Assembly (NCBI RefSeq): GCF_016481305.1
Contig: NZ_JAENBO010000001.1
Span: 186,001-250,000 of the forward strand
Length of the DNA stretch: 64,000 nt
Direction: 5' to 3'
Source: Streptococcus pacificus
Lineage (GTDB): Bacteria > Bacillota > Bacilli > Lactobacillales > Streptococcaceae
The notes under the pieces were generated by a model. It ran no database searches. It was given only the letters and a program-made list of their open reading frames with translations, and was not told the origin of the DNA. Numbering within the stretch: position 1 is the first letter of the stretch; each line of letters opens with the position of its first letter. The translations under genes and the position numbers were made by a program. Shown here in pieces: positions 18,894 to 27,896 of the stretch.

Positions 18894-19613
18894 ATGAGAT
18901 TAGACAAATTATTGGATGAATTGGGTTACGGGTCCAGAAATCAGGTTAAGAAAATGATCAAAATGAAGCAAGTCACTGTTGATAATGAAATTGTGCTCGA
19001 TACTAGTCGCAACGTTGACCCGAGTATTCAGGAGGTTAGGGTTGGGAGTGAGCCAATCGCTTATCACCAAACGGTTTATTATCTGATGAACAAACCTCAG
19101 GGTGTCGTCACAGCAAAAAAAGATAACAAATTTCAAACGGTGCTTGACCTTCTGAAAGAAACGGATAAGCGAGCAGATATTTATCCTATTGGTCGTTTGG
19201 ATCGTGATACCGAAGGATTAATCCTCCTCACCAATAATGGCCCTCTAGGCTATCGGATGCTTCATCCTAGTCATCATGTTGACAAAACCTACCGAGTTAC
19301 CGTTAATGGTTTTCTTGATGAAGATGCTATCTCTTTCTTCCAAGCTGGTGTCGTCTTTTTAGATGGGACGGTTTGTAAACCAGCAGACTTAACGATTTTA
19401 TCGTCATCAGAAAATGAAAGCGAGGCTTTAGTAACGATTAGAGAAGGGCGTTTCCACCAAATCAAAAAAATGTTTTTGAGTTATGGGCTCAAAGTCATCT
19501 CACTTAAACGAATTTCCTTTGGACCATTTACTATTGAGGATTCTCTTTTACCAGGCGATTATCGCTTGTTGACAGTAGAAGAAAAAGAAAAATTAAAACA
19601 ATTTTTGGATTAG
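18894..19613 (+). CDS. rsuA: RsuA-family 16S rRNA pseudouridine synthase
   Basis: A 239-residue ribosome-maturation enzyme converting uridine to pseudouridine in small-subunit rRNA (U516 in E. coli). An N-terminal S4 domain (MRLDKLLDELGYGSRNQVKK) is followed by the catalytic domain with GRLDRDTEGLILLTN (Asp103) and GRFHQIKKMF. Length matches RsuA (about 231-240). Start ATG 18894 fits family N-termini; the longer open frame from 18813 encodes no conserved sequence. No clear Shine-Dalgarno precedes the ATG, so the mRNA may be leaderless or weakly initiated. It is the first core gene after the accessory block. Confidence 0.88.
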   Translation: MRLDKLLDELGYGSRNQVKKMIKMKQVTVDNEIVLDTSRNVDPSIQEVRVGSEPIAYHQTVYYLMNKPQGVVTAKKDNKFQTVLDLLKETDKRADIYPIGRLDRDTEGLILLTNNGPLGYRMLHPSHHVDKTYRVTVNGFLDEDAISFFQAGVVFLDGTVCKPADLTILSSSENESEALVTIREGRFHQIKKMFLSYGLKVISLKRISFGPFTIEDSLLPGDYRLLTVEEKEKLKQFLD

Positions 19614-19690
19614 AAGAAGTGGTATTAAGCCTGAAAGAATAATCTAAGTGATTGGTTCCATATAACAATAAAATAAAAGAGGTGTATAGA

Positions 19691-20002
19691 ATGATAGAAT
19701 TTCTATTTTTAATTATCTTCAGTTTCCTAATTTTAATAAGTTTAATAATAATCTCACAGGTGTTTTTATCAAAAATTAAGAATAAATGGTTTGGGTTACT
19801 TCTACCAATCTTAAGCTTTATACACTCATTAGTTAGGCTTTTCGATTATATTAGATTTGGTAATAGTGAGTTTACGGTTATTATAGATATAATCTTTTGG
19901 GGCAATATACCCACTATTGTTTTGTTAGCTATTTATTTATTAATAAGAAGAAAAATGAAAAAATCTTCTGAAACTAATGAAGTAACTAGTAACGATTTAT
20001 AG
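19691..20002 (+). CDS. Small membrane protein
   Basis: A 103-residue protein starting at ATG 19691 behind AGAGGTG. It has three predicted membrane segments: about 3-27 (FLFLIIFSFLILISLIIISQ), about 34-50 and about 70-90, with a charged C-terminal tail. No family is recognised. A role in immunity or accessory functions is possible because it sits at the edge of the second accessory block, but nothing in the sequence shows one. Confidence 0.55.
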   Translation: MIEFLFLIIFSFLILISLIIISQVFLSKIKNKWFGLLLPILSFIHSLVRLFDYIRFGNSEFTVIIDIIFWGNIPTIVLLAIYLLIRRKMKKSSETNEVTSNDL

Positions 20003-20194
20003 GCAAAAACGTCATTTTTAATATTTTTTAAAGCTGAAGTAGTAGAATAAAAATTCTTTGACTAACGAAAGTTATTTAATACTTGTTATGATGTGTTCTA
20101 CTAATTTGAAAATGCTTATACAAAGAGAATTAAAAATAATCAATCAATTTGTTATTAATCTTATATAACAGAGTGAGTTTGAAAAGTATCAACT

Positions 20195-20219
20195 GTTCAC
20201 GAGTTATCGTGAGCTTTTT
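20195..20219 (+). terminator. Rho-independent terminator
   Basis: GTTCACGA (20195-20202) pairs with TCGTGAGC (20207-20214, one G-T pair) and is followed by a T-rich run. It lies in the 290-bp gap between the small membrane protein and the DUF262 pair; the rest of the gap holds only the promoter at 20269-20277. Confidence 0.75.
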
Positions 20220-20268
20220 ATTTTTTGTAAATAAAATCTGGTAAAGTATTATTTTATAAAGTTAGTCG

Positions 20269-20277
20269 TGCTATAAT
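20269..20277 (+). promoter_or_regulatory. Extended -10 promoter of the DUF262 pair
   Basis: TG-C-TATAAT (TATAAT at 20272-20277) predicts a start near 20284, leaving a leader of only about 10-25 nt before the first DUF262 gene. Confidence 0.5.
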
Positions 20278-20294
20278 ATAATTATTAATTTTGA

Positions 20295-21605
20295 ATGGGG
20301 TTTAGAATTGTGACATTAATTGAAGGTGAATTAAAGATTGTTAAGGTAAAAGAATTGCTTGAACAAAAATTAACTATTCCAGAGTATCAAAGGCCATATA
20401 GGTGGTCTGAAAAATCAACCAATACGTTATTTACTGATACTTATAATGCTTTTAAATCAGATATTAATGAGTATCGATTGGGTTCTGTTATTCTCCATAA
20501 AAATTTCCCAAATGAGGACTATCGGATTGTTGATGGGCAGCAGAGAACAACAACGCTATCACTGTTACTCTATGCTTTAGGTGAAGACTCCCAAACACTT
20601 TTGAAACAGAAGTATCAATCCTCATCTTATGAGGCTATTAATAATAATTTTGCTCTCCTTAAGAAACGTTGTTTGGAACTTTCCGATGATGAGAGCAAAA
20701 AGTATAAAGAATATCTACAAGAAAAATGCACTGTTGTTCAGATTGTGACGGATAGTGAGCAAGAAGCTTTTCAGTTTTTTGATTCGCAAAATTCTCGTGG
20801 CAAAGCTCTCAAACCACACGACTTGTTAAAGTCCTATCATTTACGTGAAATGAATCATGATCCAGAACAGATCAAGCAGCAATTGATTTCTGCTTGGGAA
20901 GAAACAGACCAAAATGCCTTGGAAGATCTCTTTCGAAACTATTTGTACCCAGTAATTCGTTGGTTTAAGCACAAGGATGGTTTGTATTATTCTAGTGATA
21001 AGATTCATGATTTTAAGGGCATTAAACAGTCTAACACTTACAATTATGCAACTTATCATAAGGCAAGTAATATTTTTATCGAGCAAATTAATGCTAGTGG
21101 TTCAAGAGAACTACTGAGTTCTGAGGAATTAAATCAGTTTCAGCTGACTCAACCGATTATGGCAGGGAAACGTTTCTTTGCTTGGACCTTGCATTATGCA
21201 AACTTACTAGATAAGGTTAAGCATAAAATTGAAGATTACCATCAGCCTGAACAAATACCAAGTCAGAGAACTGGCGATATTTATATCAAACAACTTTATG
21301 AAGCTTCGTTGCTGTTTTTTGCGGATCGATTTAGTTTTGAAGCGATAGATGACTCGGTCATGCATCAATTATACACTTGGTGTTATTCATTACGCTTGAA
21401 AATGAAGGCAGTTTATCCGCAAACCATCAACAAGTATGCTTGTGGTAGACATGAACGTATCAATGAAAACAAAGATTTATTTACACAAATGAGTGAAATG
21501 ATTGATGCTCAAGACTTAAAAATCTTATTAATGGATAAGATTGAAGACCCAAATGATAACTATAAAGCAGTCTATGATGCATTAAAAGAATGGAACGGGT
21601 GGTAA
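20295..21605 (+). CDS. DUF262-domain protein, first of a GmrSD-like pair
   Basis: A 436-residue protein with the DUF262 (ParB/Srx-like) fold: IPEYQRPYRWSEKS (28-41), RLGSVILHK and DGQQRTTTLSLLLYAL (80-95). DUF262 is the nucleotide-dependent N-terminal domain (GmrS-like) of GmrSD-type modification-dependent (type IV) restriction enzymes. The C-terminal 200 residues are helical with no HNH motif. The annotated ATG at 20295 lacks a ribosome site; GTG 20310 has GGGG 9 nt upstream and is a plausible alternative. It overlaps the frame of the second DUF262 gene's leader and is surely co-transcribed with it. An anti-phage role is inference. Confidence 0.75.
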   Translation: MGFRIVTLIEGELKIVKVKELLEQKLTIPEYQRPYRWSEKSTNTLFTDTYNAFKSDINEYRLGSVILHKNFPNEDYRIVDGQQRTTTLSLLLYALGEDSQTLLKQKYQSSSYEAINNNFALLKKRCLELSDDESKKYKEYLQEKCTVVQIVTDSEQEAFQFFDSQNSRGKALKPHDLLKSYHLREMNHDPEQIKQQLISAWEETDQNALEDLFRNYLYPVIRWFKHKDGLYYSSDKIHDFKGIKQSNTYNYATYHKASNIFIEQINASGSRELLSSEELNQFQLTQPIMAGKRFFAWTLHYANLLDKVKHKIEDYHQPEQIPSQRTGDIYIKQLYEASLLFFADRFSFEAIDDSVMHQLYTWCYSLRLKMKAVYPQTINKYACGRHERINENKDLFTQMSEMIDAQDLKILLMDKIEDPNDNYKAVYDALKEWNGW

Positions 21606-21607
21606 GC

Positions 21608-23401
21608 ATGAGTGAAACACTAAAATTGATAAAAGTATCAGAAATATTTTCCAACGTTTCTTATGAAGTTCCCATTTATCAGAGAAATTATGCTTGGGGA
21701 ATAGATCAAATTGAACAATTGATAGATGATATTGAGACAGCTAATTCTGACTATTTTATTGGTAATTTAATTGTCAATCAAAAAGACAATAATGTTTATG
21801 AGGTGATTGACGGGCAACAACGTCTGACAACCTTATTCTTACTCGAAAGGTACTTAGGAATGACCTTTAGTAAAGATGCTTTACGATTTGAAGCAAGAGA
21901 AAAATCAAATCGAACGCTAGCAGCTTTACCAGATATGACGCAATTGATTGAGGAACTACAATCTGATGAAATCAAAGAAGGTTATAAAATTATTTCTGAC
22001 TATTTTAAGAAGACAGGTCTAGATAAAACGAAATTTATTGAGCGATTACATCATGTTAATATCATCCGTGTGCAAGTACCGGCTAAGATTGATTTGAATC
22101 ATTATTTTGAAATCATGAACACACGCGGGGAGCAATTAGAACTTCATGAAATTGCCAAGGCTAATCTGATGGGGCAGTTGACATCACCAAGAGCTAAAAA
22201 AATCGCCAAAGATATTTGGGAATATTGTTCCAATATGGATGCTTATGTGCAGATGAATTTTCCATCAGATAAAAGAAAGCAGATTTTTACAGAGGATTGG
22301 TCGGATTTATCACCTAAAATAAACAGTTTTAAAGCTTTAGAAGATAGTTATGATGAGACATCTGATAAAGAAGAGGCTAGGTCACTACAAGATATTATTG
22401 ATAATAAACCAACAGCAACAATTGAAAAACAGGATGAAACTGATGAAAATGAACGATTTGAAGCCATTGTTTCTTTTCCTAATTTCTTATTACAAGTTAA
22501 TGAAGCAATCACAAGAACAAATAATGATGATGATGCTAGTTTAGACGATAAAAATCTTTTGGCTAATCTGGCAAGGAATTGGGAAAGTGAACAGGTAGCA
22601 AAAGACTTCTTTTTTACCTTGTTAAAGGCTCGAGTGATTTTTGACAAATATGTTTTAAAACGTGAGTACGCTAGAGACTATAAGGAAACTGGGAAATGGT
22701 CCTTGCAACAACTTAAAAAATATGTTGATCATAAAAACAGTGCAAAACCACAATACCTTTCAACCTTTGGGGAAGAAGCAGATAAAGATAATACTAATGC
22801 TAGTATTAGTAATAAGCAGCTTCGTACCTTGCAATCGGCTTTGCGTATTACCTATACTTCACCAAAAACAATGCACTGGATTTCACTTATTTTAGCCAAT
22901 TATCTGAAAAACGAAGAGTATGATATTCTAAAAAGTCTTGAACAGTATGCTGCATCTAAAGTCAAAGATTCTCAATATAAAATAAAATCAGGCTTTGGAT
23001 TTGACAGAATTGTTTTCACTTACTTGGATTATTTATTGTATAGAGAAGGCTTCAGTTATCAGGGTGAAACAATCGTCACACCTTTAGCTGATGACTGGCA
23101 ATTTCAATTTAGAAGTTCGATTGAACATTTCTATCCCCAACACCCATCAGAACAAGCCAAATGGCCAGATGCTAGTTTAAATAGCTTTGGTAACCTAGCC
23201 TTGATTACTGTTTCAGGTAATTCTACCTTCAGCAATGCCATGCCAATTGGTAAAGCAAGCACAAACCCTGGAATAATCGAACAAAGTTTGAAACTACGAA
23301 TTATGGCAGCAATGATGCGAAAAAATAATAGCCAATGGACTGAAGACTTAGCAAAAGAACATCAAGCTAAAATGTTTGATATTCTTAGTGAGAATATTTG
23401 A
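21608..23401 (+). CDS. DUF262-DUF1524 protein, GmrSD-like
   Basis: A 597-residue protein with N-terminal DUF262 (VPIYQRNYAWG, 21-31; DGQQRLTTLFLLERYL, 68-83) and a C-terminal DUF1524 HNH-like nuclease part (SSIEHFYPQHP with His507; then LNSFGNLALITVSGNSTFSN). This is the full GmrS+GmrD architecture in one chain. ATG 21608 follows GGGTGG (21598-21603) and sits 2 nt after the first gene's stop. The family cleaves DNA carrying modified bases such as glucosylated hydroxymethylcytosine, coupled to nucleotide hydrolysis; the substrate here is unknown. Both motif sets are intact. Confidence 0.82.
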   Translation: MSETLKLIKVSEIFSNVSYEVPIYQRNYAWGIDQIEQLIDDIETANSDYFIGNLIVNQKDNNVYEVIDGQQRLTTLFLLERYLGMTFSKDALRFEAREKSNRTLAALPDMTQLIEELQSDEIKEGYKIISDYFKKTGLDKTKFIERLHHVNIIRVQVPAKIDLNHYFEIMNTRGEQLELHEIAKANLMGQLTSPRAKKIAKDIWEYCSNMDAYVQMNFPSDKRKQIFTEDWSDLSPKINSFKALEDSYDETSDKEEARSLQDIIDNKPTATIEKQDETDENERFEAIVSFPNFLLQVNEAITRTNNDDDASLDDKNLLANLARNWESEQVAKDFFFTLLKARVIFDKYVLKREYARDYKETGKWSLQQLKKYVDHKNSAKPQYLSTFGEEADKDNTNASISNKQLRTLQSALRITYTSPKTMHWISLILANYLKNEEYDILKSLEQYAASKVKDSQYKIKSGFGFDRIVFTYLDYLLYREGFSYQGETIVTPLADDWQFQFRSSIEHFYPQHPSEQAKWPDASLNSFGNLALITVSGNSTFSNAMPIGKASTNPGIIEQSLKLRIMAAMMRKNNSQWTEDLAKEHQAKMFDILSENI

Positions 23402-23551
23402 AAAGGGAAGCGTTTTTAATCAGCCAGAAACTCTGCTAGTATTTCATTAAGGAGGGTGATGAGCTATCAAGTGTTAGAAACTGGGAGTGATGGGATAAAA
23501 TTTATTTAGAATTTTTTATTTCAGTTATTATATAAGAAAGGATGGATACTT

Positions 23552-24376
23552 ATGCGCAATTTTGAGAAGGATTCTGATTTAGATGCATGGCGCTCATATT
23601 TGATTAACTATAGATTTTTAGAAAATCCAACAATAAAGAATTTTAAATCAGTTGGTAATAGACTATTTTATAAATATAAAAATAATAAGGAAGTTGAAAT
23701 TACTCTTTCGGGAGATTGTTCGTTTAATTTTAATGAAAAAAAGAAAAAACTTTTTGAAGACATAATCCGTCATTATGAAGATAAGACAGGGGTAAAACAA
23801 AGCGACACTCGTAATAAATTGTTAGCTTGTTGTAGTAATCATCATCAGGAATGTAATTTTGCATTGATGCCTGTTGTAGGAGGAATGAACAATGTAAAAG
23901 GAAAAATTAAAATATCTAATGGTAAAGTTAAAGTTCATCAATTGGGTCGACAGCCTAATAATTTATTTGATAGATTAGATAGTTTTCTTTCTCTTTTAAA
24001 TGAATTTTATAATTTTAGAAAAAAGTGTAACGAATTTAATTGCAGTTTAAAAGAAATTGGAGAATATTATAGCGAATCAATTTTTTTAGAGTCTTTAAAA
24101 TCAGAAAATTTCACAATTTTGTATGATTTTTTGGAAAAATTCACAGATATAAATGAATATGTCGAAACATTTTATCCATGGATAAAAGAAGATTTTTTAA
24201 TAAAATTATTAAAATCTGGTGCAGACGATATAGAAACAATTGAAGACTTAGAAAAGTATATGACTTTAGCTCAAGAGTATTGGCAATTATATGATGATTA
24301 CAATAAAAAGGTGAAAGATACTAAAGATGTTGAGGGTATTATAGAGGCTATTAAAAAAGAATTGAAACTTTCATAA
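23552..24376 (+). CDS. Protein of unknown function (274 residues)
   Basis: No family is recognised with confidence. It is a soluble, helix-rich protein with an early aromatic stretch (DAWRSYLINYRFLENPT) and a conserved-looking central segment, LLACCSNHHQECNFALMPVVGGMNNVKG, where the CC, HH and C residues could form a metal site. ATG 23552 follows AGAAAGGATGG. It lies in the accessory block with its own upstream region (23402-23551, no gene) and is followed by 217 bp without a gene. A defence or stress role is possible from the neighbourhood only. Confidence 0.55.
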   Translation: MRNFEKDSDLDAWRSYLINYRFLENPTIKNFKSVGNRLFYKYKNNKEVEITLSGDCSFNFNEKKKKLFEDIIRHYEDKTGVKQSDTRNKLLACCSNHHQECNFALMPVVGGMNNVKGKIKISNGKVKVHQLGRQPNNLFDRLDSFLSLLNEFYNFRKKCNEFNCSLKEIGEYYSESIFLESLKSENFTILYDFLEKFTDINEYVETFYPWIKEDFLIKLLKSGADDIETIEDLEKYMTLAQEYWQLYDDYNKKVKDTKDVEGIIEAIKKELKLS

Positions 24377-24532
24377 AAATGATTAATAATCCATTAATCA
24401 CTTCAAATTATCAATTTTTCATTATAAAATTGGTAAATGTATAACAAAAAAGTGTATGGATATTATAGAATCAAAATATTCGATGTTAATTTTATTTTAT
24501 TAAACTGTTACTGAGTGATTGACTGATAAATC

Positions 24533-24562
24533 CTTACTTGATATACTTAAGTAAGAATTTTT
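24533..24562 (+). terminator. Terminator-like hairpin before the membrane-protein pair
   Basis: CTTACTT (24533-24539) pairs with AAGTAAG (24549-24555) and is followed by a short T run (24558-24562). Short stem, moderate confidence. Confidence 0.5.
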
Positions 24563-24593
24563 CATTATTGTATTTATAAATTTAGGAGTTGTT

Positions 24594-25415
24594 ATGTCAG
24601 AGTTTTTAGTGCATACTAAGGGTGAAGTGGTACATTCTAATGAAAAGAAACATACCTATGTTATAGAAGCTGATAGCTTGGAAGAGGCTCAGAAAATTGG
24701 TAGGGAAGTATTTTTGGAAGAGTATGGAGAAAATATATCTTCTGAAATTATCGTAAATACAAAAAAGTTTAATAGAACAATGTTAATATTGTTGAGTTTA
24801 TTTTTAATGTCTGCAGCAATCTTTTTATCATTTATTCCGTGGTTTACAGAGAATTCCCATACACCTATAATAATAAGTCCTGATTTAACTAGTATTATAT
24901 TTTCAGTTTTATTCTATGTTGCATTTTTACTAAGATTTAAAGGGATTGCAAACATAGAGCCTCTTAAAGATTTTTTACTATCAGCAGTTTTTATCTTACT
25001 TTTTTCAAGTTTTATTAATATTATTCTGGTAAATAAGACATTTACTATTTTGAATTTTGAGTTATCTGTGGATTCAAGAACAATAATGATTATTGCAGTG
25101 ATATTGTCTTGGATTGGGTTAAAATCTAGTAGTGCAATTTGTATGTTATTCATTATTGGACTAGGCTTATTAAATCTTAATAATCTAAGTGAAGCAATGA
25201 AAATATATGGCGTATTATATGGTATGTTGTCATTTTTTGGCATTTTCTCATATGCTTTAGCCGAACCTTCAATCATTGATTCTATACCAATATTACAAGA
25301 ATCCATGTTTAAAAATAGCAGGGTAATTAAGAGTAATGTTAAAAAATTAAAAAAAGATTCTATTAGTGTTAGAAATAAAATTCAATTGTTTAAAAATAAT
25401 AGGAGAGAGAGATGA
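24594..25415 (+). CDS. Polytopic membrane protein of unknown function
   Basis: This 273-residue protein has an N-terminal soluble part of about 60 residues (KKHTYVIEADSLEEAQKIGR, an alpha/beta-looking segment) followed by roughly six or seven membrane segments (for example MLILLSLFLMSAAIFLSFIP) and a basic C-terminal tail. No family is recognised. ATG 24594 follows AGGAG. Its stop overlaps the start of the next gene by 4 nt (ATGA), so the two are coupled. The composition is very AT-rich, like the neighbouring accessory genes. Confidence 0.55.
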   Translation: MSEFLVHTKGEVVHSNEKKHTYVIEADSLEEAQKIGREVFLEEYGENISSEIIVNTKKFNRTMLILLSLFLMSAAIFLSFIPWFTENSHTPIIISPDLTSIIFSVLFYVAFLLRFKGIANIEPLKDFLLSAVFILLFSSFINIILVNKTFTILNFELSVDSRTIMIIAVILSWIGLKSSSAICMLFIIGLGLLNLNNLSEAMKIYGVLYGMLSFFGIFSYALAEPSIIDSIPILQESMFKNSRVIKSNVKKLKKDSISVRNKIQLFKNNRRER

Positions 25416-25840
25416 AGAAAATAGGTGTATTAATTTTATCTGTTGTTATTTTGATTGGTGCTGGATTATTTATATATAATACTTTTTTTCAAACATCATC
25501 AGTTGTGAGTAATAAAACAGCTGAAGCAAAAGAGAATGATGTAAGAACACTGACAATTATAAATAATACTGGAGAAATCATTAATGAAATTCGTATTATG
25601 ATTGATAAAGGTACTGAAGTAGTTGAACCTATAAAAAATCCAGATGAAAAAAGTATTAGTGTAGAGATTCCACAAGAATATGAAGAGCATACTAAATTTA
25701 AAATTATAGTTATTGATCGTTATAAGAATGAGTACGAGATTAATAAAACAATAAAAAAACCGAAAGGTCGTTTTGAGATAGAAATAACTGAAGAAAATCT
25801 TACAAAAAAAGGTAGTTTTTTAGGTAATCTATTTAATTAA
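25412..25840 (+). CDS. Membrane-anchored exported protein of unknown function
   Basis: A 142-residue protein with an N-terminal membrane anchor or uncleaved signal (KKIGVLILSVVILIGAGLFI) and an extracellular beta-rich part (TLTIINNTGEIINEIRIMID; FKIIVIDRYKNEYEINKTI). There is no lipobox cysteine. It overlaps the upstream membrane protein by 4 nt after a GGAGAGAG site, suggesting the two act together at the membrane. No family is recognised. Confidence 0.55.
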   Translation: MKKIGVLILSVVILIGAGLFIYNTFFQTSSVVSNKTAEAKENDVRTLTIINNTGEIINEIRIMIDKGTEVVEPIKNPDEKSISVEIPQEYEEHTKFKIIVIDRYKNEYEINKTIKKPKGRFEIEITEENLTKKGSFLGNLFN

Positions 25841-25960
25841 ATCAACTTTATAAAGAATAGTGAATGCGATAAATATAATTAGTTTATCGTAGTTATTAAT
25901 CTATCTCACTTTACCGAATTTAAGATATTAAAAGGAGAGTCATTTTTATTATTTTAAAAA

Positions 25961-25992
25961 GCGACTAAGGATTTAAAATCCTAGTCGTTTTT
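25961..25992 (+). terminator. Rho-independent terminator
   Basis: CGACTAAGGATTT pairs with AAATCCTAGTCG (one bulged base), followed by TTTTT. It ends the membrane-protein pair. The remaining 25993-26206 is AT-rich with no gene and probably contains the promoter of the next cassette. Confidence 0.75.
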
Positions 25993-26206
25993 GTTGTATT
26001 TGAGGACTTCATAAGTGTAAAAAATAATAGTATGATTTTGTATAAGTAATAGTTTCTTTGAGTTCCTTATGATATACTATTATGGAAAAGAAATTTAATA
26101 TATTATTTTAAAAATTAGTGACTAGTTTTAGTAAAATGATTTTTTTTATTTTGACTTTGAAGATAATCATTTACTAATTTAAATGGTTTAAGAAAAGAGG
26201 AGTAAC

Positions 26207-26836
26207 ATGAAGTCTCGTGAGTTTATAACAACCACTGTTTTAAATCTTGGTGATGAAAATTATGAAATATTAAAGCAAGCTCTTTTGGGTAAATTTATTT
26301 CTTTTGTTATTATTGAGGATTCTGCAATAACAAAAGATCTTTTAGCTGAAAAATTATGTGATTATTTTGAAAAACTTGAATTGAAAACTAATAAGTCATT
26401 TGATTTTTTCCTTAAAAACTATATGAACAATCTTGATGAAATTGTTAGAACTAGAATAGCAAAAACAACCGCCCCTAAAAAAGGAGAAAATACTACTGTA
26501 ATTGTTCCTAGGGCTAGAAGATATTATGAAAAAGCTCTAAAGTTAAAAGATAGCCGTAAGGTAACTTTTAATAAGCTATATGATTATACAAGAATTATGC
26601 TAAGTCTTTATTCTGCTATTATTGAAAATAATTATAAGGAAATTCATAATATCAATTATTCTATAGAAGTCATCAATTCTCATAAGATCATAACTTCAAT
26701 GAAAAATGAGAAGGAAGAGGTTTTCCTACAAGGAAAAAAACCAAAATTCAATTTAAAAGATTTATATTCGGCTTCTTCTTGTACATTTATCATTGTTAAT
26801 ATCTTATTAAACAAAATGCTTGAAGATAAATTTTAA
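26207..26836 (+). CDS. Unknown protein, first gene of an AAA+ cassette
   Basis: A 209-residue soluble protein; no family recognised. It starts at ATG 26207 behind AGAGGAG. It is mostly helical (for example LLAEKLCDYFEKLELKTNKS) with a basic middle (TAPKKGENTTVIVPRARRYY). The TAA (26834-26836) overlaps the AAGGAG ribosome site of the next gene, so expression is tightly coupled to the membrane/coiled-coil gene and through it to the AAA+ ATPase. Function unknown; it may be a partner or substrate of the ATPase. Confidence 0.55.
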   Translation: MKSREFITTTVLNLGDENYEILKQALLGKFISFVIIEDSAITKDLLAEKLCDYFEKLELKTNKSFDFFLKNYMNNLDEIVRTRIAKTTAPKKGENTTVIVPRARRYYEKALKLKDSRKVTFNKLYDYTRIMLSLYSAIIENNYKEIHNINYSIEVINSHKIITSMKNEKEEVFLQGKKPKFNLKDLYSASSCTFIIVNILLNKMLEDKF

Positions 26837-26849
26837 GGAGATAATAGTT

Positions 26850-27887
26850 ATGAATGGCACGTTATTTATAGATTCATTAGAAAAACTGAAACCTTTCTTA
26901 AATGATGAGAACATTATTGAAATTGTTGTTCGTCAAGGCAATAAAAAAATTAAAACCTTTCAAAAGATTGCATTAAATGGTTTTCAACAACCAGAAGTTA
27001 AAGAATTGGCTAGCAAGGTTATTAAATCAATGAGTAAGAATAATCGCTTAGTTCAGAAAAATTTAAAATTGACGCGTCAAGTTGCCAATATGCAACAATT
27101 GGACTTGGTTCTTAATGGTGCAAATCTTGCGGCTACAGCAGTGACTTTTGCTATTCTTTATGAAAAATTAAACAGCATTAGCGCTGAAATTAATCAACAA
27201 ATCAATCAACTACACCAGACAGTAAAGCAAGGATATGATATCCAGACTGGCTTTGAATTTAACAAAGTATTAGCAGACCATACGGATATGCTTGATAGTC
27301 GTAGAAGAAAGCAACCTTATCCAGAAGATAAAATGAGAGAATTAGTGGATAGAGAATTTAATGTCCTAACTCTTTTGATAAAAGCCTTTCAAAAGGATAT
27401 TGCTGCAGATAATGAGGCGCTTATTGTTTCAATTTTCTCATTACTAGCTATGTTTACTGTATCTTTACGTTATTTTGATGAACTATATTATTTTAATAAT
27501 CATGATGTTTTGGGTGATCAAGAAGTGTGGCATTCTTCACATGGAAAATGGATGAGCATTTACGAGACTTTGTCTTCTGAGTGGTTTGTTGAGAGACTGC
27601 AAGACCATGGCGTTTTTAATACAAACATGACTACAAGTGAAGTAGATGTTTACTATACTGAGCTTTTAAATCAGGTTAGAGATTTGCGTGAAGAAGTTGA
27701 GGATAACCAAGCATTAATTTTAGCCATTGGTGACTTGGAATTATTGAACAGTCTTCGTGAAAATAGCTCACGTCAAGTGAAAGAAACCATAGATGAGGCA
27801 ATAAAGGAAGCATTGAATGGTCAAGAATCTCCTGAATCTAAAAAAATAATGGATGAAGCGACTAAACAAGTAGCACTATTAGCTTAG
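26850..27887 (+). CDS. Coiled-coil protein with one hydrophobic helix, AAA+ cassette
   Basis: A 345-residue protein; start ATG 26850 is set by AAGGAG (26835-26840), not the longer frame from 26820. A soluble start is followed by one hydrophobic helix (about 93-110, VLNGANLAATAVTFAILYEK) and a heptad-like segment (KLNSISAEINQQINQLHQTV), then a second, weakly hydrophobic stretch (ALIVSIFSLLAMFTVSLRYF). One hydrophobic hairpin inside long helices is the look of pore-forming or membrane-remodelling proteins, but no named family is recognised. It lies 13 nt after the first cassette gene and 9 nt before the AAA+ gene. Confidence 0.55.
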   Translation: MNGTLFIDSLEKLKPFLNDENIIEIVVRQGNKKIKTFQKIALNGFQQPEVKELASKVIKSMSKNNRLVQKNLKLTRQVANMQQLDLVLNGANLAATAVTFAILYEKLNSISAEINQQINQLHQTVKQGYDIQTGFEFNKVLADHTDMLDSRRRKQPYPEDKMRELVDREFNVLTLLIKAFQKDIAADNEALIVSIFSLLAMFTVSLRYFDELYYFNNHDVLGDQEVWHSSHGKWMSIYETLSSEWFVERLQDHGVFNTNMTTSEVDVYYTELLNQVRDLREEVEDNQALILAIGDLELLNSLRENSSRQVKETIDEAIKEALNGQESPESKKIMDEATKQVALLA

Positions 27888-27896
27888 AGGTTTATT

